64,000 nt of DNA from Devosia sp. (GTDB taxonomy: Bacteria > Pseudomonadota > Alphaproteobacteria > Rhizobiales > Devosiaceae): NCBI RefSeq assembly GCF_014860165.1, contig NZ_JACZKG010000075.1:1-64000 (forward strand). The letters run 5' to 3'. Position 1 is the stretch's first letter. Each line of letters starts with the position of its first letter. Under the pieces are notes generated by a model. That model had not been told where the DNA came from and did no database searches. It was given only the letters and a program-made list of their open reading frames with translations. This document shows, piece by piece, positions 42,764 to 51,663 of this stretch. Position numbers and translations under genes: made by a program.

Positions 42764-44146
42764 ATGACCGAAACGGTCAAGATCATCTCCCCCATCGACG
42801 GCAGCGTCTATGCCGAGCGACCCCTGGCCAGCGCGACCGAGATCGACAGCGCCGTAATCCGCGCCAAGGCGGCCCGTCGTGCCTGGGGCGAGACCACCAT
42901 TCCCGAACGCCAGAAGATCCTGACGCATTTGGTCGATGCCCTGTTGCTCATGAACGACGAGATCGTTCCCGAACTGGCCTGGCAGATGGGCCGCCCCATC
43001 CGCTTCGGCGGCGAGAAGCGCGGGGTCGAGGAACGCAGCCGCTACATGATCGAGCTGGCCGCCGAAGCCCTCGCGCCCTCGATGCGGCCCGAGAAGGAAG
43101 GCTTCACCCGCTACATTACCCGCGAAGCGCTCGGCACCGTCATGGTCATCGCCCCGTGGAACTATCCCTTCCTCACCGCGGTCAATTCCATCGTCCCGGG
43201 CCTGCTGGCCGGCAATGCGATCATGCTCAAGCATGCCAGCCAGACGCTGCTGGCCGGCGAACGCTTCGCCATGGCCGCCGAAAGCGCCGGGCTGCCGGCT
43301 GGGCTGTTCCAGAACCTGGTCCTCGGCCATGCCGATACTGAAAAACTCATCGCCTCGGGCGCCATCGACCACATCAATTTCACCGGTTCGGTGGAAGGCG
43401 GTCGTCGCATCGAAAAGGCCGCCGCTGGCACCTTTGCCACGCTCGGCCTCGAGCTGGGCGGCAAGGACCCGGCCTATGTGCGGGCCGATGCCGTCATCGA
43501 CAATGCGGTCGAGAACCTGGTCGATGGCTCCTTCTTCAATTCCGGCCAGTCCTGCTGCGGCGTCGAACGCATCTATGTGCATGAAGCGGTCTATGATCGC
43601 TTCGTCGAGGGCTTCATCGACAATGCGCGCGGCTGGACGCTGGGCAATCCGCTCGACGCAGACACCATTGTCGGCCCCATGGCCCGCGGCAGCTTCGCCG
43701 ACCACGTGCGCCAGCAGACCGAAGAGGCTCTGCGCGGAGGCGCTGCCAGGCACCTCAACACGCGCCACGAACTCGACAAGCCAGGCTCGCCCTATCTGGC
43801 GCCCGAGGTGCTGACCAACGTCAACCACCAGATGAGCGTGATGCGTGAAGAGAGCTTCGGCCCGGTCGTCGGCATCATGAAGGTGGCCGACGATGCCGAG
43901 GCCATTACCCTGATGAATGACAGCCCCTATGGCCTGACCGCCTCTGTCTGGACCGAGGACCTTGATGCGGCGGCGAAAATCGGCGGTCAGGTCGAGACCG
44001 GCACGGTTTTCGCCAATCGCTGCGACTATCTCGATCCGGCTCTGGTCTGGACCGGGGTCAAAGATACCGGCAAGGGCGGCGCGCTGAGCGAGATCGGCTA
44101 TGCCAACCTGACGCAGCCGAAGAGTTATCATCTGAAGCGGGTGTAA
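42764..44146 (+). CDS. NAD(P)-dependent aldehyde dehydrogenase
   Basis: 460 residues with the ALDH motifs IAPWNYPFLTAVNSIVPGLLAGN, the general-base glutamate in LELGGKDPAY and the catalytic cysteine in NSGQSCCGVERIYV (two adjacent cysteines). The C-terminal MREESFGPVVGI is typical. It should oxidise an aldehyde to a carboxylate in the cytoplasm. In context the substrate is probably a gamma-glutamyl amino-aldehyde produced by the following iron alcohol dehydrogenase. It is slightly shorter than the usual 480-500 residues. Confidence 0.9.
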   Translation: MTETVKIISPIDGSVYAERPLASATEIDSAVIRAKAARRAWGETTIPERQKILTHLVDALLLMNDEIVPELAWQMGRPIRFGGEKRGVEERSRYMIELAAEALAPSMRPEKEGFTRYITREALGTVMVIAPWNYPFLTAVNSIVPGLLAGNAIMLKHASQTLLAGERFAMAAESAGLPAGLFQNLVLGHADTEKLIASGAIDHINFTGSVEGGRRIEKAAAGTFATLGLELGGKDPAYVRADAVIDNAVENLVDGSFFNSGQSCCGVERIYVHEAVYDRFVEGFIDNARGWTLGNPLDADTIVGPMARGSFADHVRQQTEEALRGGAARHLNTRHELDKPGSPYLAPEVLTNVNHQMSVMREESFGPVVGIMKVADDAEAITLMNDSPYGLTASVWTEDLDAAAKIGGQVETGTVFANRCDYLDPALVWTGVKDTGKGGALSEIGYANLTQPKSYHLKRV

Positions 44147-44176
44147 ATTCTGGGGGGCATTGCGCCCTCCCCAATC

Positions 44177-44259
44177 GTCACCACCGGGTTTGTCCCGGTG
44201 GTCCATGCCACCGCCAGCGCGATCCTGCGATGGATTGCCGGGACAAGCCCGGCAATGAC
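44177..44259. repeat. Paired palindromic repeat, GTCATTGCCCGGC family (copy 2)
   Basis: Left half GTCACCACCGGG...CCCGGTGGT and right half ATTGCCGGGACAAGCCCGGCAATGAC: the same two half-types as at 22066-22134 but in the opposite order. Between the aldehyde and alcohol dehydrogenase genes. Confidence 0.8.
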
Positions 44260-44299
44260 GGTGGTGCAGGGCCAAAGGCCCGGAAACAACGAGGCGACA

Positions 44300-45454
44300 A
44301 TGACCAAGGCCAACTGGAACTACCCCACCGCAGTCAAATTCGGCCCCGGCCGCATTGCCGAACTGCCTGAGGCATTGAAGACCGCCGGGATCAGCAACCC
44401 CCTGCTGGTCACCGATGCGGGCCTCGTCAACCTGCCGGTCACGCAGAAAACTATCCAGATCCTCAAAGATGCTGGCATCCCCGTGGGTGTCTTCGCCGAT
44501 GTGAAGCCCAACCCGATCTCGGCCAATGTCGAAGCCGGCATCAAGGTGCTGCGCGAGGGCGGCCATGACGGCGTCATCGCCTTTGGCGGCGGCTCGGGGC
44601 TCGATGTGGGCAAGGTCATCGCCTTCATGGCCGGGCAGACCCGGCCGATGTGGGATTTCGAGGATATCGGCGACTGGTGGACCCGCGCCGATCCCAAGGG
44701 CATTTTCCCGATTGTCGCCGTGCCCACGACGGCTGGCACAGGCTCGGAAGTCGGCCGCGCCGGCGTCATCACCGATGAAACGACCCACACCAAGAAGGTG
44801 ATCTTCCATCCGCTGATGATGCCCAAGGTGGTCATCGCCGATCCGGAACTCACCGTCGGCATGCCCAAATTCATCACCGTGGGCACCGGCATGGATGCGC
44901 TGGCGCATTGCCTCGAAGCCTATTGTGCCCCCGGCTATCACCCGCTGGCCGATGGCATTGCCGTCGAAGGCATCCGCCTCGTCTTCGAGAACCTACCCAA
45001 GGTCTATGCCGATCCCAACGATGTGGAAGCACGCGGCCACATGATGAGCGCCGCCGCCATGGGCGCCACCGCCTTCCAGAAGGGGCTCGGCGCCATCCAT
45101 GCGCTCAGCCACCCGGTCGGCGCGCTCTACGACACCCATCACGGCATGACCAATGCCGTGTTCATGCCCTATGTGCTGGCGGTCAACCATGCGGCCATCG
45201 AAGCCCGCATCGCGCGCCTCGCCGCCTATCTCGGGCTCGCCCCCAGCTTCGAGGCCTTCCAGCACGCCGTCCTGGCCCTGCGCCTCCGTCTCGACGTGCC
45301 GCATACGCTGGCCGAGTTCAAGGTGGATAACAGCAAGCGCGAACTGATCGGGGACATGGCGATCGTTGACCCGACAGCCGGTGGCAATCCGATCGAGCTG
45401 ACGAAAGAGCGGGCGCTGGAGATTTTCGACCGGGCCATGGAGGGGCGGGTCTGA
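44300..45454 (+). CDS. Iron-containing alcohol dehydrogenase (group III)
   Basis: 384 residues from the ATG at 44300. An open extension upstream only translates the palindromic repeat. The family is clear: nucleotide site GGGSGLDVGK, VPTTAGTGSEV, and the metal ligands in TGMDALAHCLEAY, ALSHPVGA and DTHHGMTNA. Members oxidise primary or secondary alcohols with NAD(P). As the last gene of the cluster, it may oxidise the hydroxyl of a gamma-glutamyl amino alcohol to the aldehyde used by the preceding dehydrogenase. Confidence 0.92.
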   Translation: MTKANWNYPTAVKFGPGRIAELPEALKTAGISNPLLVTDAGLVNLPVTQKTIQILKDAGIPVGVFADVKPNPISANVEAGIKVLREGGHDGVIAFGGGSGLDVGKVIAFMAGQTRPMWDFEDIGDWWTRADPKGIFPIVAVPTTAGTGSEVGRAGVITDETTHTKKVIFHPLMMPKVVIADPELTVGMPKFITVGTGMDALAHCLEAYCAPGYHPLADGIAVEGIRLVFENLPKVYADPNDVEARGHMMSAAAMGATAFQKGLGAIHALSHPVGALYDTHHGMTNAVFMPYVLAVNHAAIEARIARLAAYLGLAPSFEAFQHAVLALRLRLDVPHTLAEFKVDNSKRELIGDMAIVDPTAGGNPIELTKERALEIFDRAMEGRV

Positions 45455-45502
45455 ACGAACTGTATGACCGCGCGTTGAACCGGGCCTCATGGAGTACCCG
45501 AT

Positions 45503-45823
45503 ATGCGCGCGATCTTCCTTGCGACCTGTCTCACCCTGATCGTCGGCGTAGCCAATACGCCGGCGCATCACAAGCCCGGCCACCCCATGCCTCCCGGCCA
45601 GGCCAAGAAACTGCTGCCGCCGGAACTGGTGATCATGGCCCCGCCACCCGAAGTGGAGGAGGTCTGCCTCGTCACCACGGACACGCCGGGCGACCCCTTC
45701 GCGCCGGTGATCGTGACCGAGTGGCTACCGCGTGACGTGGCAGAGAACCGTGCCGAGGCCGGCGGCAGCTTCGTCATCTACCACCCGGATTTCAACAGCG
45801 AAGTCGGCTGCGTGAGTTTCTAG
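45503..45823 (+). CDS. Small secreted protein of unknown function
   Basis: 106 residues with a clear signal peptide (residues 1-20). A histidine/proline-rich start (HHKPGHPMPPGQ) and two cysteines that may form a disulphide follow. I recognise no family. It lies 48 bases after the alcohol dehydrogenase gene, and its last four bases overlap the end of the convergent dehydrogenase gene. Confidence 0.55.
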   Translation: MRAIFLATCLTLIVGVANTPAHHKPGHPMPPGQAKKLLPPELVIMAPPPEVEEVCLVTTDTPGDPFAPVIVTEWLPRDVAENRAEAGGSFVIYHPDFNSEVGCVSF

Positions 45824-47286
45824 CCGGCGACTTCGGCAACGGTGGCCTTCACGCCAACCTCGAACAGGCTGTCGAGATGGGTGGCGACCGTCTCGCCAAA
45901 AGTCTGGTTGTCCGCCAGGTCGCTGCCGAACACTTCGGTCAGCGCCACCAGGCCGACATAGAGCGCCTCGGCGTCATCCCCGGCGTCGGCGGCGATGGCC
46001 ATCATGCGCATGGCCAGGGGGTCGCGCACGTCGATGCTCTCGCCCTTCTCGTCGATCCCCACGACATAGCGCATCCATGCCGCCACCCCCAAACCCAGCC
46101 GTTCGAACGGCTGGTTGGCCTTGAGGCGGTCGCGGATTGTCCCCAGCAGGCGCTGCGGCAGCTTTTGCGATCCATCCATGGCGATCTGCCAGGTGCGGTG
46201 CTTGAGCGCCGGATTGCGGAAACGGTCGAGCAACTGGTCGCGATAGGCGCCCAGGTCAACGCCCGGCATGTCCAGCGTCGGCATGGCTTCCTCGGTCATC
46301 AGCCCGTGGATCAGCTTGACGAAGTCGGCGTCGCCCATCACGTCGGAGATATATTCGTAGCCCGCCAGGTAGCCGAGATAGGCCATGGTGGAGTGGCTGC
46401 CATTGAGCATGCGCAGCTTCATGCGCTCGAAGGGCTCGACATCCTCGACCATCTGCGCGCCGGCCTGTTCGAAGGGCGGGCGGCCATCGGGGAAGTGATC
46501 CTCGATCACCCATTGGGTGAAAGGCTCGGTCATGATCGGCCAGGCATCCTCCGCCCCGATCATGCCGGCGACGGTCTCGCGATCGGCGTCGGTGGTCGAG
46601 GGCACGATGCGGTCGACCATGGTGCCGGGGAAGGCAACCTTGCCGACATATTCGCCCAAAGCCGCATCGCGCAGGCTGGCAAACCTGGTGACGATCCGCT
46701 TCACCGTCGCGCCATTGCTCGGCAGGTTGTCGCAGCTCATCACGGCGAAGGGGGCAATGCCCGCAGCCTTGCGGCGCGCCAGGGCCTCGACCAGCATGCC
46801 AGGCGCCGATTTCGGCACGGCGGGATTAGCCAGATCATGCACAATGTCGGGGTGGCGCTGGTCGAGCTCGCCCGTCGCCGGATCGTGGCAATAGCCCTTC
46901 TCGGTCACGGTCAGGGAGACGATGCGGATGGCCGGGCTTGCCATCAGCGCCAGCAGGTCCTCGCGCTGGGTGTTGGCGTCGAGTACTCGGAGGATGGAGC
47001 CGATGACACGGGGATGGGTGCCCGACGCATCGCGCACCGCGACGGTGTAGAGCCCGTCCTGCGGCTCCAGCGCCTCCTTGGTATCGGGCCGGCGGAGGCT
47101 GGCGCCGACGATCGCCCAATCAGGATGGCGGGCCAACAGATCGTCGACATAAACGGCCATATGCGCCCGGTGGAACGCGCCGATGCCCAGATGCACGATA
47201 CCCGGGGTGATCCGGCTCCGATCGTATTTCGGCACGGTCACGCCGGCGGGAACTTGGCTCAGGGTTGCGGCGCTCAGACGCGTCAT
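45820..47286 (-). CDS. Mannitol dehydrogenase family oxidoreductase (fructuronate reductase / mannitol dehydrogenase type)
   Basis: About 488 residues from the ATG at 47286, with GGAG six bases upstream. The N-terminal Rossmann region (IVHLGIGAFHRAHMAVYVDDL) and the catalytic KLRMLNGSHSTMAYLG motif define the family that includes UxuB fructuronate reductase and mannitol or arabinitol 2-dehydrogenases. The adjacent divergent 2-keto-3-deoxygluconate kinase gene favours a role in hexuronate breakdown, but polyol oxidation cannot be excluded. Confidence 0.88.
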   Translation of the reverse strand: MTRLSAATLSQVPAGVTVPKYDRSRITPGIVHLGIGAFHRAHMAVYVDDLLARHPDWAIVGASLRRPDTKEALEPQDGLYTVAVRDASGTHPRVIGSILRVLDANTQREDLLALMASPAIRIVSLTVTEKGYCHDPATGELDQRHPDIVHDLANPAVPKSAPGMLVEALARRKAAGIAPFAVMSCDNLPSNGATVKRIVTRFASLRDAALGEYVGKVAFPGTMVDRIVPSTTDADRETVAGMIGAEDAWPIMTEPFTQWVIEDHFPDGRPPFEQAGAQMVEDVEPFERMKLRMLNGSHSTMAYLGYLAGYEYISDVMGDADFVKLIHGLMTEEAMPTLDMPGVDLGAYRDQLLDRFRNPALKHRTWQIAMDGSQKLPQRLLGTIRDRLKANQPFERLGLGVAAWMRYVVGIDEKGESIDVRDPLAMRMMAIAADAGDDAEALYVGLVALTEVFGSDLADNQTFGETVATHLDSLFEVGVKATVAEVAG

Positions 47287-47375
47287 GGATGTCTCCGGCA
47301 AAACGATGCGACACCATAATGGTGTTTCATCTTGTATGGAAGATGCAGTATCTACACCATCCGTCTATCCACTAC

Positions 47376-47451
47376 GTCATTCCCGCGCAGGCGGGAATCC
47401 ACTCCTTGCTGCGACTGGACAAGAATGGATTCCCGCTTGCGCGGGAATGAC
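47376..47451. repeat. Paired palindromic repeat, GTCATTCCCGCG family (copy 5)
   Basis: GTCATTCCCGCGCAGGCGGG and CCCGCTTGCGCGGGAATGAC with a 30-base centre, between two divergent genes, so probably not a terminator here. Confidence 0.88.
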
Positions 47452-47489
47452 GTCGTGACTATGCGAATAGCCAATTGGGAGGACGCGTA

Positions 47490-48398
47490 GTGGCAAATCG
47501 GTTCGTCAGCATCGGGGAATGCATGATCGAGATGAGCGGCGGCGAGGATCGCCTGTATCGCCTGGGCTATGCCGGCGATACGCTCAACACCGCCTGGTAT
47601 ATGCGCGCGCTGCTCGGCGAGGACTGGTCGGTGGATTATTTCACCGGCCTGGGCGAAGACAAATATTCCGGCGATATCCGCGCCTTCCTCGATACCAACA
47701 ATATCGGCACCAGCCACATACGCACCGTGCCTGGCCGCCGTCCCGGCTTGTACCTGATCCACCAGGAAAAGGGCGACCGGCACTTCACCTATTGGCGCGA
47801 TACTTCGGCCGCCAAGCTGCTGGCCGACGACAAGGACGCGCTGGCGGCGGCGGTCGATGGCGCCAGCATGGTCTATTTTTCCGGCATCACGCTGGCCATC
47901 CTCGCCCCGCGCGCCCGCGGAAGGCTGCTTGGCGCCATCGTCAAGGCGCGCGATGCCGGCGCCAAGGTGGTGTTCGACACCAATATCCGCCCGGCTCTGT
48001 GGACCAGCCCGCGCGTCATGACCGCGGTGCTTACGGCGGCGGCGACCATGTGCGACATCGTGCTGCCCACCCATGGTGACGAGGCGCCACTGTTCGGCGA
48101 CAAAAATGTCGACGACACGGCCGATCGCTATCTCGAACTGGGCGTCGAGGAAGTGGTGGTCAAGGACGGGGCCGGCGAGGCGTTGATCGCCACCGCATCT
48201 GAGCGCGTGAAGGTCGCCCCGAAACCCGGAGCCACTGTGGTTGACGCCACCGGCGCCGGCGACAGTTTCAACGGCGCCTATCTCTCGGCAAGGCTGGCAG
48301 GAAAGTCCCTGCGGGAAGCGGCTGAGGCCGCCCATAGGGTGGCGGGCGTGGTCATCGGGCAAAAGGGCGCCCTGGTCGATCCCAAGTTGCTGCAGTAG
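47490..48398 (+). CDS. kdgK: 2-keto-3-deoxygluconate kinase (PfkB family)
   Basis: About 302 residues. GTG at 47490 is preceded by GGGAGGACGCGTA. The start FVSIGECMIEMSGGEDRLYRLGYAGDTLNTAWYMR is the KdgK form of the PfkB sugar-binding motif, and DATGAGDSFNGAY carries the catalytic aspartate. It phosphorylates 2-keto-3-deoxygluconate, an intermediate of uronate and some aldonate routes, feeding the Entner-Doudoroff aldolase. Confidence 0.9.
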   Translation: MANRFVSIGECMIEMSGGEDRLYRLGYAGDTLNTAWYMRALLGEDWSVDYFTGLGEDKYSGDIRAFLDTNNIGTSHIRTVPGRRPGLYLIHQEKGDRHFTYWRDTSAAKLLADDKDALAAAVDGASMVYFSGITLAILAPRARGRLLGAIVKARDAGAKVVFDTNIRPALWTSPRVMTAVLTAAATMCDIVLPTHGDEAPLFGDKNVDDTADRYLELGVEEVVVKDGAGEALIATASERVKVAPKPGATVVDATGAGDSFNGAYLSARLAGKSLREAAEAAHRVAGVVIGQKGALVDPKLLQ

Positions 48399-48404
48399 GC
48401 ACTT

Positions 48405-48427
48405 CGTCTCTCCCGGTGGGAGAGACG
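48405..48427. terminator. Bidirectional hairpin between convergent genes
   Basis: CGTCTCTCCC-GGT-GGGAGAGACG, a perfect ten-pair stem between the ends of kdgK and the DUF924 gene. No long T-run on either strand. Confidence 0.6.
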
Positions 48428-48431
48428 GCGG

Positions 48432-48974
48432 TCAAAACACCCGATCCTTCTGTTCTTCCATATAGGCTATCTCAGCCGGCGTACTCTGCCGCCCGAGGAC
48501 TGCGTTGCGGAACGGAAACCGGCCGAAGCGCCTGATCGTGTCGCGGTGGTCGGTCATGAATTTCAGCATTTCCTCGCCGAACTGTACGAAGTGCCGGCAG
48601 CCTTCCTCCTGGATCAGCAGCGACTCGGAATGCTGGAAGGGCATGAACAGAAACATACGGCGGTCCGTTGGAATGGCCTGGTCGGCCCCAGCCGCAATGG
48701 TCTCCTGAGCCAGCACCAGGGCCATCTTGTCCTGTGCGAAGGCCTGCGGTGAACCACGGTGCAGCTGCCGCGAGAACTGGTCGAGCACGATGATCTCGGC
48801 CAGCCGGCCTTCCGGCGTCTCGCGCCAGCGCCAGGCCTCCCCCAGGGCGACGCGCGCATGCGTGTCGGCGAATTGCCTGGCAAGTTCGGCATCGAATTCC
48901 GCCTCGCCGCCGAACCAGTCGTCCATGCCATGCTCGACGAACCAGAACCGGATGACGTCCTCGGCGGTGCGCAT
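48432..48974 (-). CDS. DUF924 family protein
   Basis: About 180 residues from the ATG at 48974, after AGGAG with five bases between. It reads as the DUF924 family: VIRFWFVEHGMDDWFGG at the start, IIVLDQFSRQLHRGSPQAFAQD in the middle and FMPFQHSESLLIQEEG further on. The family is helical (TPR-like) and of unknown function. It lies eight bases downstream of the Zn dehydrogenase gene on the same strand and may be cotranscribed. Confidence 0.85.
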   Translation of the reverse strand: MRTAEDVIRFWFVEHGMDDWFGGEAEFDAELARQFADTHARVALGEAWRWRETPEGRLAEIIVLDQFSRQLHRGSPQAFAQDKMALVLAQETIAAGADQAIPTDRRMFLFMPFQHSESLLIQEEGCRHFVQFGEEMLKFMTDHRDTIRRFGRFPFRNAVLGRQSTPAEIAYMEEQKDRVF

Positions 48975-48982
48975 GATCACTC

Positions 48983-49984
48983 CTAAACCGTGATGATCGC
49001 CTTGATCAGCCCCTGGCGTTCATGGGCCCATTTCGGCAGGTTGACCGGCACATCATCAAAGCTCGTCGCGTGGGTGGCAAGCCCGTCCGTCGGCACGCCG
49101 CCGTTGCGGATGGACGCCATGACATGGTCGAAATCCTCGCGCGTCGCGTTGCGCGAGGCGCGGATGGTCAGCTCCCGACGGTGGATTTCCGGATCCTCCC
49201 AGCTCAGCGTGCCCTTTACCACGCCGACCAGCGTCAGCGCGCCACCATTGCGGCAATAGCCGACCGCCTGGTTCATCGCCGGAATGGCGCCGGTGGCGTC
49301 GAAGACGGCATCAAAGCCGGTTCCCATCCTGGCCTTGAACACGGCGCCATCGCGCTCGCCCAGTGAAGCCGCGGCAAAGCCGAAGCCCTGTGCCGCCTCC
49401 AGCTTGTCCACCGCCGCGTCGAGAACGGTCACGTCGGCCCCGGCAATCCGTGCGAAGAAGGCGACTCCCAGCCCGATCGGTCCGCCGCCCACCACCAGCA
49501 CGCGCCAGCCCGGCTTGAGCTCGGTGCGGCGCACCGCATGGGCGCCAATGGCCAGGAATTCCACCATGGCCGCGTCGCGCAGGCTGAGGCCCTCGGCCTT
49601 GTAGAGATTGGCCTCCGGCATGACGATTTCCTCGGCCATGCCGCCATCGCCATGCACGCCGAGAACCGTCAGCGTCTCGCAGCAATTGGTCTTGCCCTCG
49701 AGGCATGCCGGGCACTGGTCGCAGGGCAGATAGGGGTTGACCACCACCGCGTCGCCATTGGCCAGCGCGACCGCGCCATTGGCATCGAGCACCACGCCGC
49801 TCAGTTCATGGCCCATGATGCGCGGATATTGCAGGAACGGGTGCTTGCCTTCGTAGATGTGATAGTCGGTGCCGCAAATGCCGATATAGCGAATGCCGAC
49901 CCGCACCCAGCCGGGCTTGAGCTCGGGTCGTTCGATATCGACCAGCGCCAGTTCGCCCGGCGCCGCACAAGAAATAGCCCGCAT
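48983..49984 (-). CDS. Zinc-dependent medium-chain alcohol/sugar-acid dehydrogenase
   Basis: 333 residues of the MDR superfamily. The catalytic zinc site includes GICGTDYH and GHELSG. The structural zinc cysteines are in CDQCPACLEGKTNCC. The nucleotide fold begins VLVVGGGPIGLGVA. Close relatives act on threonine, galactitol, or L-galactonate/L-idonate-type sugar acids. The neighbouring uronate genes suggest a sugar acid. A perfect 14-base palindrome lies 31 bases upstream of its start. Confidence 0.86.
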   Translation of the reverse strand: MRAISCAAPGELALVDIERPELKPGWVRVGIRYIGICGTDYHIYEGKHPFLQYPRIMGHELSGVVLDANGAVALANGDAVVVNPYLPCDQCPACLEGKTNCCETLTVLGVHGDGGMAEEIVMPEANLYKAEGLSLRDAAMVEFLAIGAHAVRRTELKPGWRVLVVGGGPIGLGVAFFARIAGADVTVLDAAVDKLEAAQGFGFAAASLGERDGAVFKARMGTGFDAVFDATGAIPAMNQAVGYCRNGGALTLVGVVKGTLSWEDPEIHRRELTIRASRNATREDFDHVMASIRNGGVPTDGLATHATSFDDVPVNLPKWAHERQGLIKAIITV

Positions 49985-50014
49985 GAAATCCTCTCCAGAT
50001 CAGTGATCGGAGTG

Positions 50015-50028
50015 ACTAACATGTTAGT
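50015..50028. promoter_or_regulatory. Palindromic candidate operator ACTAACATGTTAGT
   Basis: A perfect 14-base palindrome in the upstream region of the Zn dehydrogenase gene, of the shape recognised by GntR/FCD or similar regulators. A near copy (12 of 14 bases) occurs at 62969-62982 in the fucose-type locus. The remaining part of the 233-base gap has a degenerate CCTTGATCCCCC...GGGGG inverted repeat near 50124-50150. Confidence 0.5.
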
Positions 50029-50217
50029 TGGGGAGGGGGAAGGGTTCTGTGTCTGCTGCGGGCGGAACAGGCAGTCCCGCCTGAAGTGAGGGCCAGCAAA
50101 AGGGTGCTGGGGGATCACCCCACCCTTGATCCCCCCACAGGGGGAGGTTCAATTGGCCACCGTGGTCCAGTCGATACCGCGACAACCCACCCATCAAGGC
50201 AGATCATCGCGTCGGCG

Positions 50218-51141
50218 CTAGACCGCCACCAGTACCCTTATGCGATTGCCCGAGGGGTCCTGCGTCTCAATGCCGCCATCTACGGCCGAAACCGGTGCCG
50301 CAGCGCCTTGCAGCCGCGCCTTGACGCCGTCGAGCGTTGCGGCATCGGGCACCACAATGGTGAACCAGCGCAGACCCGCCGCTCCGGCCGCCGGCAGGCC
50401 GGCATTGGGGCCCGACCAGATGTTGAAGGCCAGGGTGTGAGGCATGTAGTCGAGCCCGACATCGCCCATGCCAAACGAGGTAATCAGCAGGAATCCGGCA
50501 AAGCCAAGGACGTCGCGATAGAAGTGCATGGCGATGTGCAGGTCGTTCACATGCACATGCACATGGCCGATTCGCGTACCATCGGGCATGCGCGCAGCCA
50601 GGTCAGGGGCAGGTCCCAGTTCGGCCAGCAGGCCATCCAGGTCGATGGGCTCGCGCCCCGAATGCGACTTGCCCTCCGAGGTGACCGCATAGGTCTGGCC
50701 CTTGTCGGGGTCGCCCAGCGTGCCACGCCAGGGCGTTTCAAAGGTGATCTCGATGCCATTGCCATCAAGGTCCCACAGGTAGATCGCCTCGGAGACCAGG
50801 TGATCGGTCGGGGAAATGCGCACATTGCGCTGCAGCGCCCGCACGGCCATCTGTGCCAGATCCACGCGCCGGGGCACGTGGATGGCCACGTGATAGAGCC
50901 CGATCGTGCGCGGCACGACGGGCCGCAGCGCCCCGGTCTCGAGCACGATCAGCGGCTTCCCGCCAGCGCCCAGGATCAGTGCGTTGCCGTTCTCCCCGAT
51001 CAGATCGAGCCCGACGACGTCCTGCCAGATGGCGAGTGCCCTGGCGCGATCGGTCACGGCGATATGCACGGGCCCCAGCGTCGTGGTCAGCGGCAGGATG
51101 GGCGCAGACCTCACATTGGTCTGTATGGATGTGTCGATCAT
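50218..51141 (-). CDS. Two-domain VOC (vicinal oxygen chelate) protein, catechol 2,3-dioxygenase-like
   Basis: About 307 residues from the ATG at 51141, with GGAG six bases upstream. Two glyoxalase-like halves are visible. The first (LGPVHIAVTDRARALAIWQD, GLYHVAIHV, GNGIEITFE) and the second (IGHVHVHVNDLHIAMHFYRDVLGFAG) each have the histidine and glutamate ligand pattern expected of a metal site. Related proteins are extradiol dioxygenases or glyoxalase-type enzymes. The substrate is unknown. Confidence 0.8.
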   Translation of the reverse strand: MIDTSIQTNVRSAPILPLTTTLGPVHIAVTDRARALAIWQDVVGLDLIGENGNALILGAGGKPLIVLETGALRPVVPRTIGLYHVAIHVPRRVDLAQMAVRALQRNVRISPTDHLVSEAIYLWDLDGNGIEITFETPWRGTLGDPDKGQTYAVTSEGKSHSGREPIDLDGLLAELGPAPDLAARMPDGTRIGHVHVHVNDLHIAMHFYRDVLGFAGFLLITSFGMGDVGLDYMPHTLAFNIWSGPNAGLPAAGAAGLRWFTIVVPDAATLDGVKARLQGAAAPVSAVDGGIETQDPSGNRIRVLVAV

Positions 51142-51302
51142 GGCGATCTCCAATTCAGCTTTTCCCAGCATATAGGCCGGTGTTCACGCGCCCACCACTG
51201 GTCCGCCAGCGAAGGCATTGTTCGCCAAAGCGTGAGCAATGCGATCCGGCTTTGCCGATCGGCGCTTTCGTGCTGAACTCCGGAAGGACTTGGGAGGCCA
51301 CA

Positions 51303-51629
51303 ATGAAACTGAGAAGTCTGATCGCGGCTGTCGCCCTGCTTGCAGGCACGGGAGCGGCCATGGCGAATTGCTACGAGATCATCGGCTGCGACTACAGCGA
51401 CTATTTCCAGCGCAGCGACCTGCGGCAGCTCAGCTGCCAGTCGCTGTGGGAGGTGCGCAACCTGATCTACCAGCAGAACGGCTACTGCTTCCAGACCGAC
51501 CGGGCCCGCCGTGCCTTCGGCAACCAGGGCTGCTGGATCAGCGAACAGGGCCAGGTTCGCCTCAACGCCTATGAGCGGGAAAACGTCGCCCAGATCGTGG
51601 CGGTGGAGAAATCCAAGGGCTGCAACTAG
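51303..51629 (+). CDS. Small secreted protein with a YARHG domain
   Basis: 108 residues from the ATG at 51303, after GGGAGG. A signal peptide (residues 1-22) is followed by a short domain with the YARHG pattern (LSCQSLWEVRNLIYQQNGYCF, then RARRAFGNQGC) and several cysteines that probably form disulphides. YARHG domains occur in secreted and surface proteins, with no established biochemical role. A longer open frame upstream in this frame is not supported. Confidence 0.78.
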   Translation: MKLRSLIAAVALLAGTGAAMANCYEIIGCDYSDYFQRSDLRQLSCQSLWEVRNLIYQQNGYCFQTDRARRAFGNQGCWISEQGQVRLNAYERENVAQIVAVEKSKGCN

Positions 51630-51663
51630 AGGACGGGTGATCGCTACCTCCTCGCACTTGATC

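Noticed and set aside
44198-44299. A longer start for the iron alcohol dehydrogenase.
   Set aside because: The extra residues translate the paired palindromic repeat. The family sequence begins at the ATG at 44300.
42518-44941. An 807-codon open frame on the minus strand, antisense to the ligase, aldehyde and alcohol dehydrogenase genes.
   Set aside because: It spans three well-recognised plus-strand genes and their gaps, has no family resemblance, and long antisense frames are expected in DNA this rich in GC.
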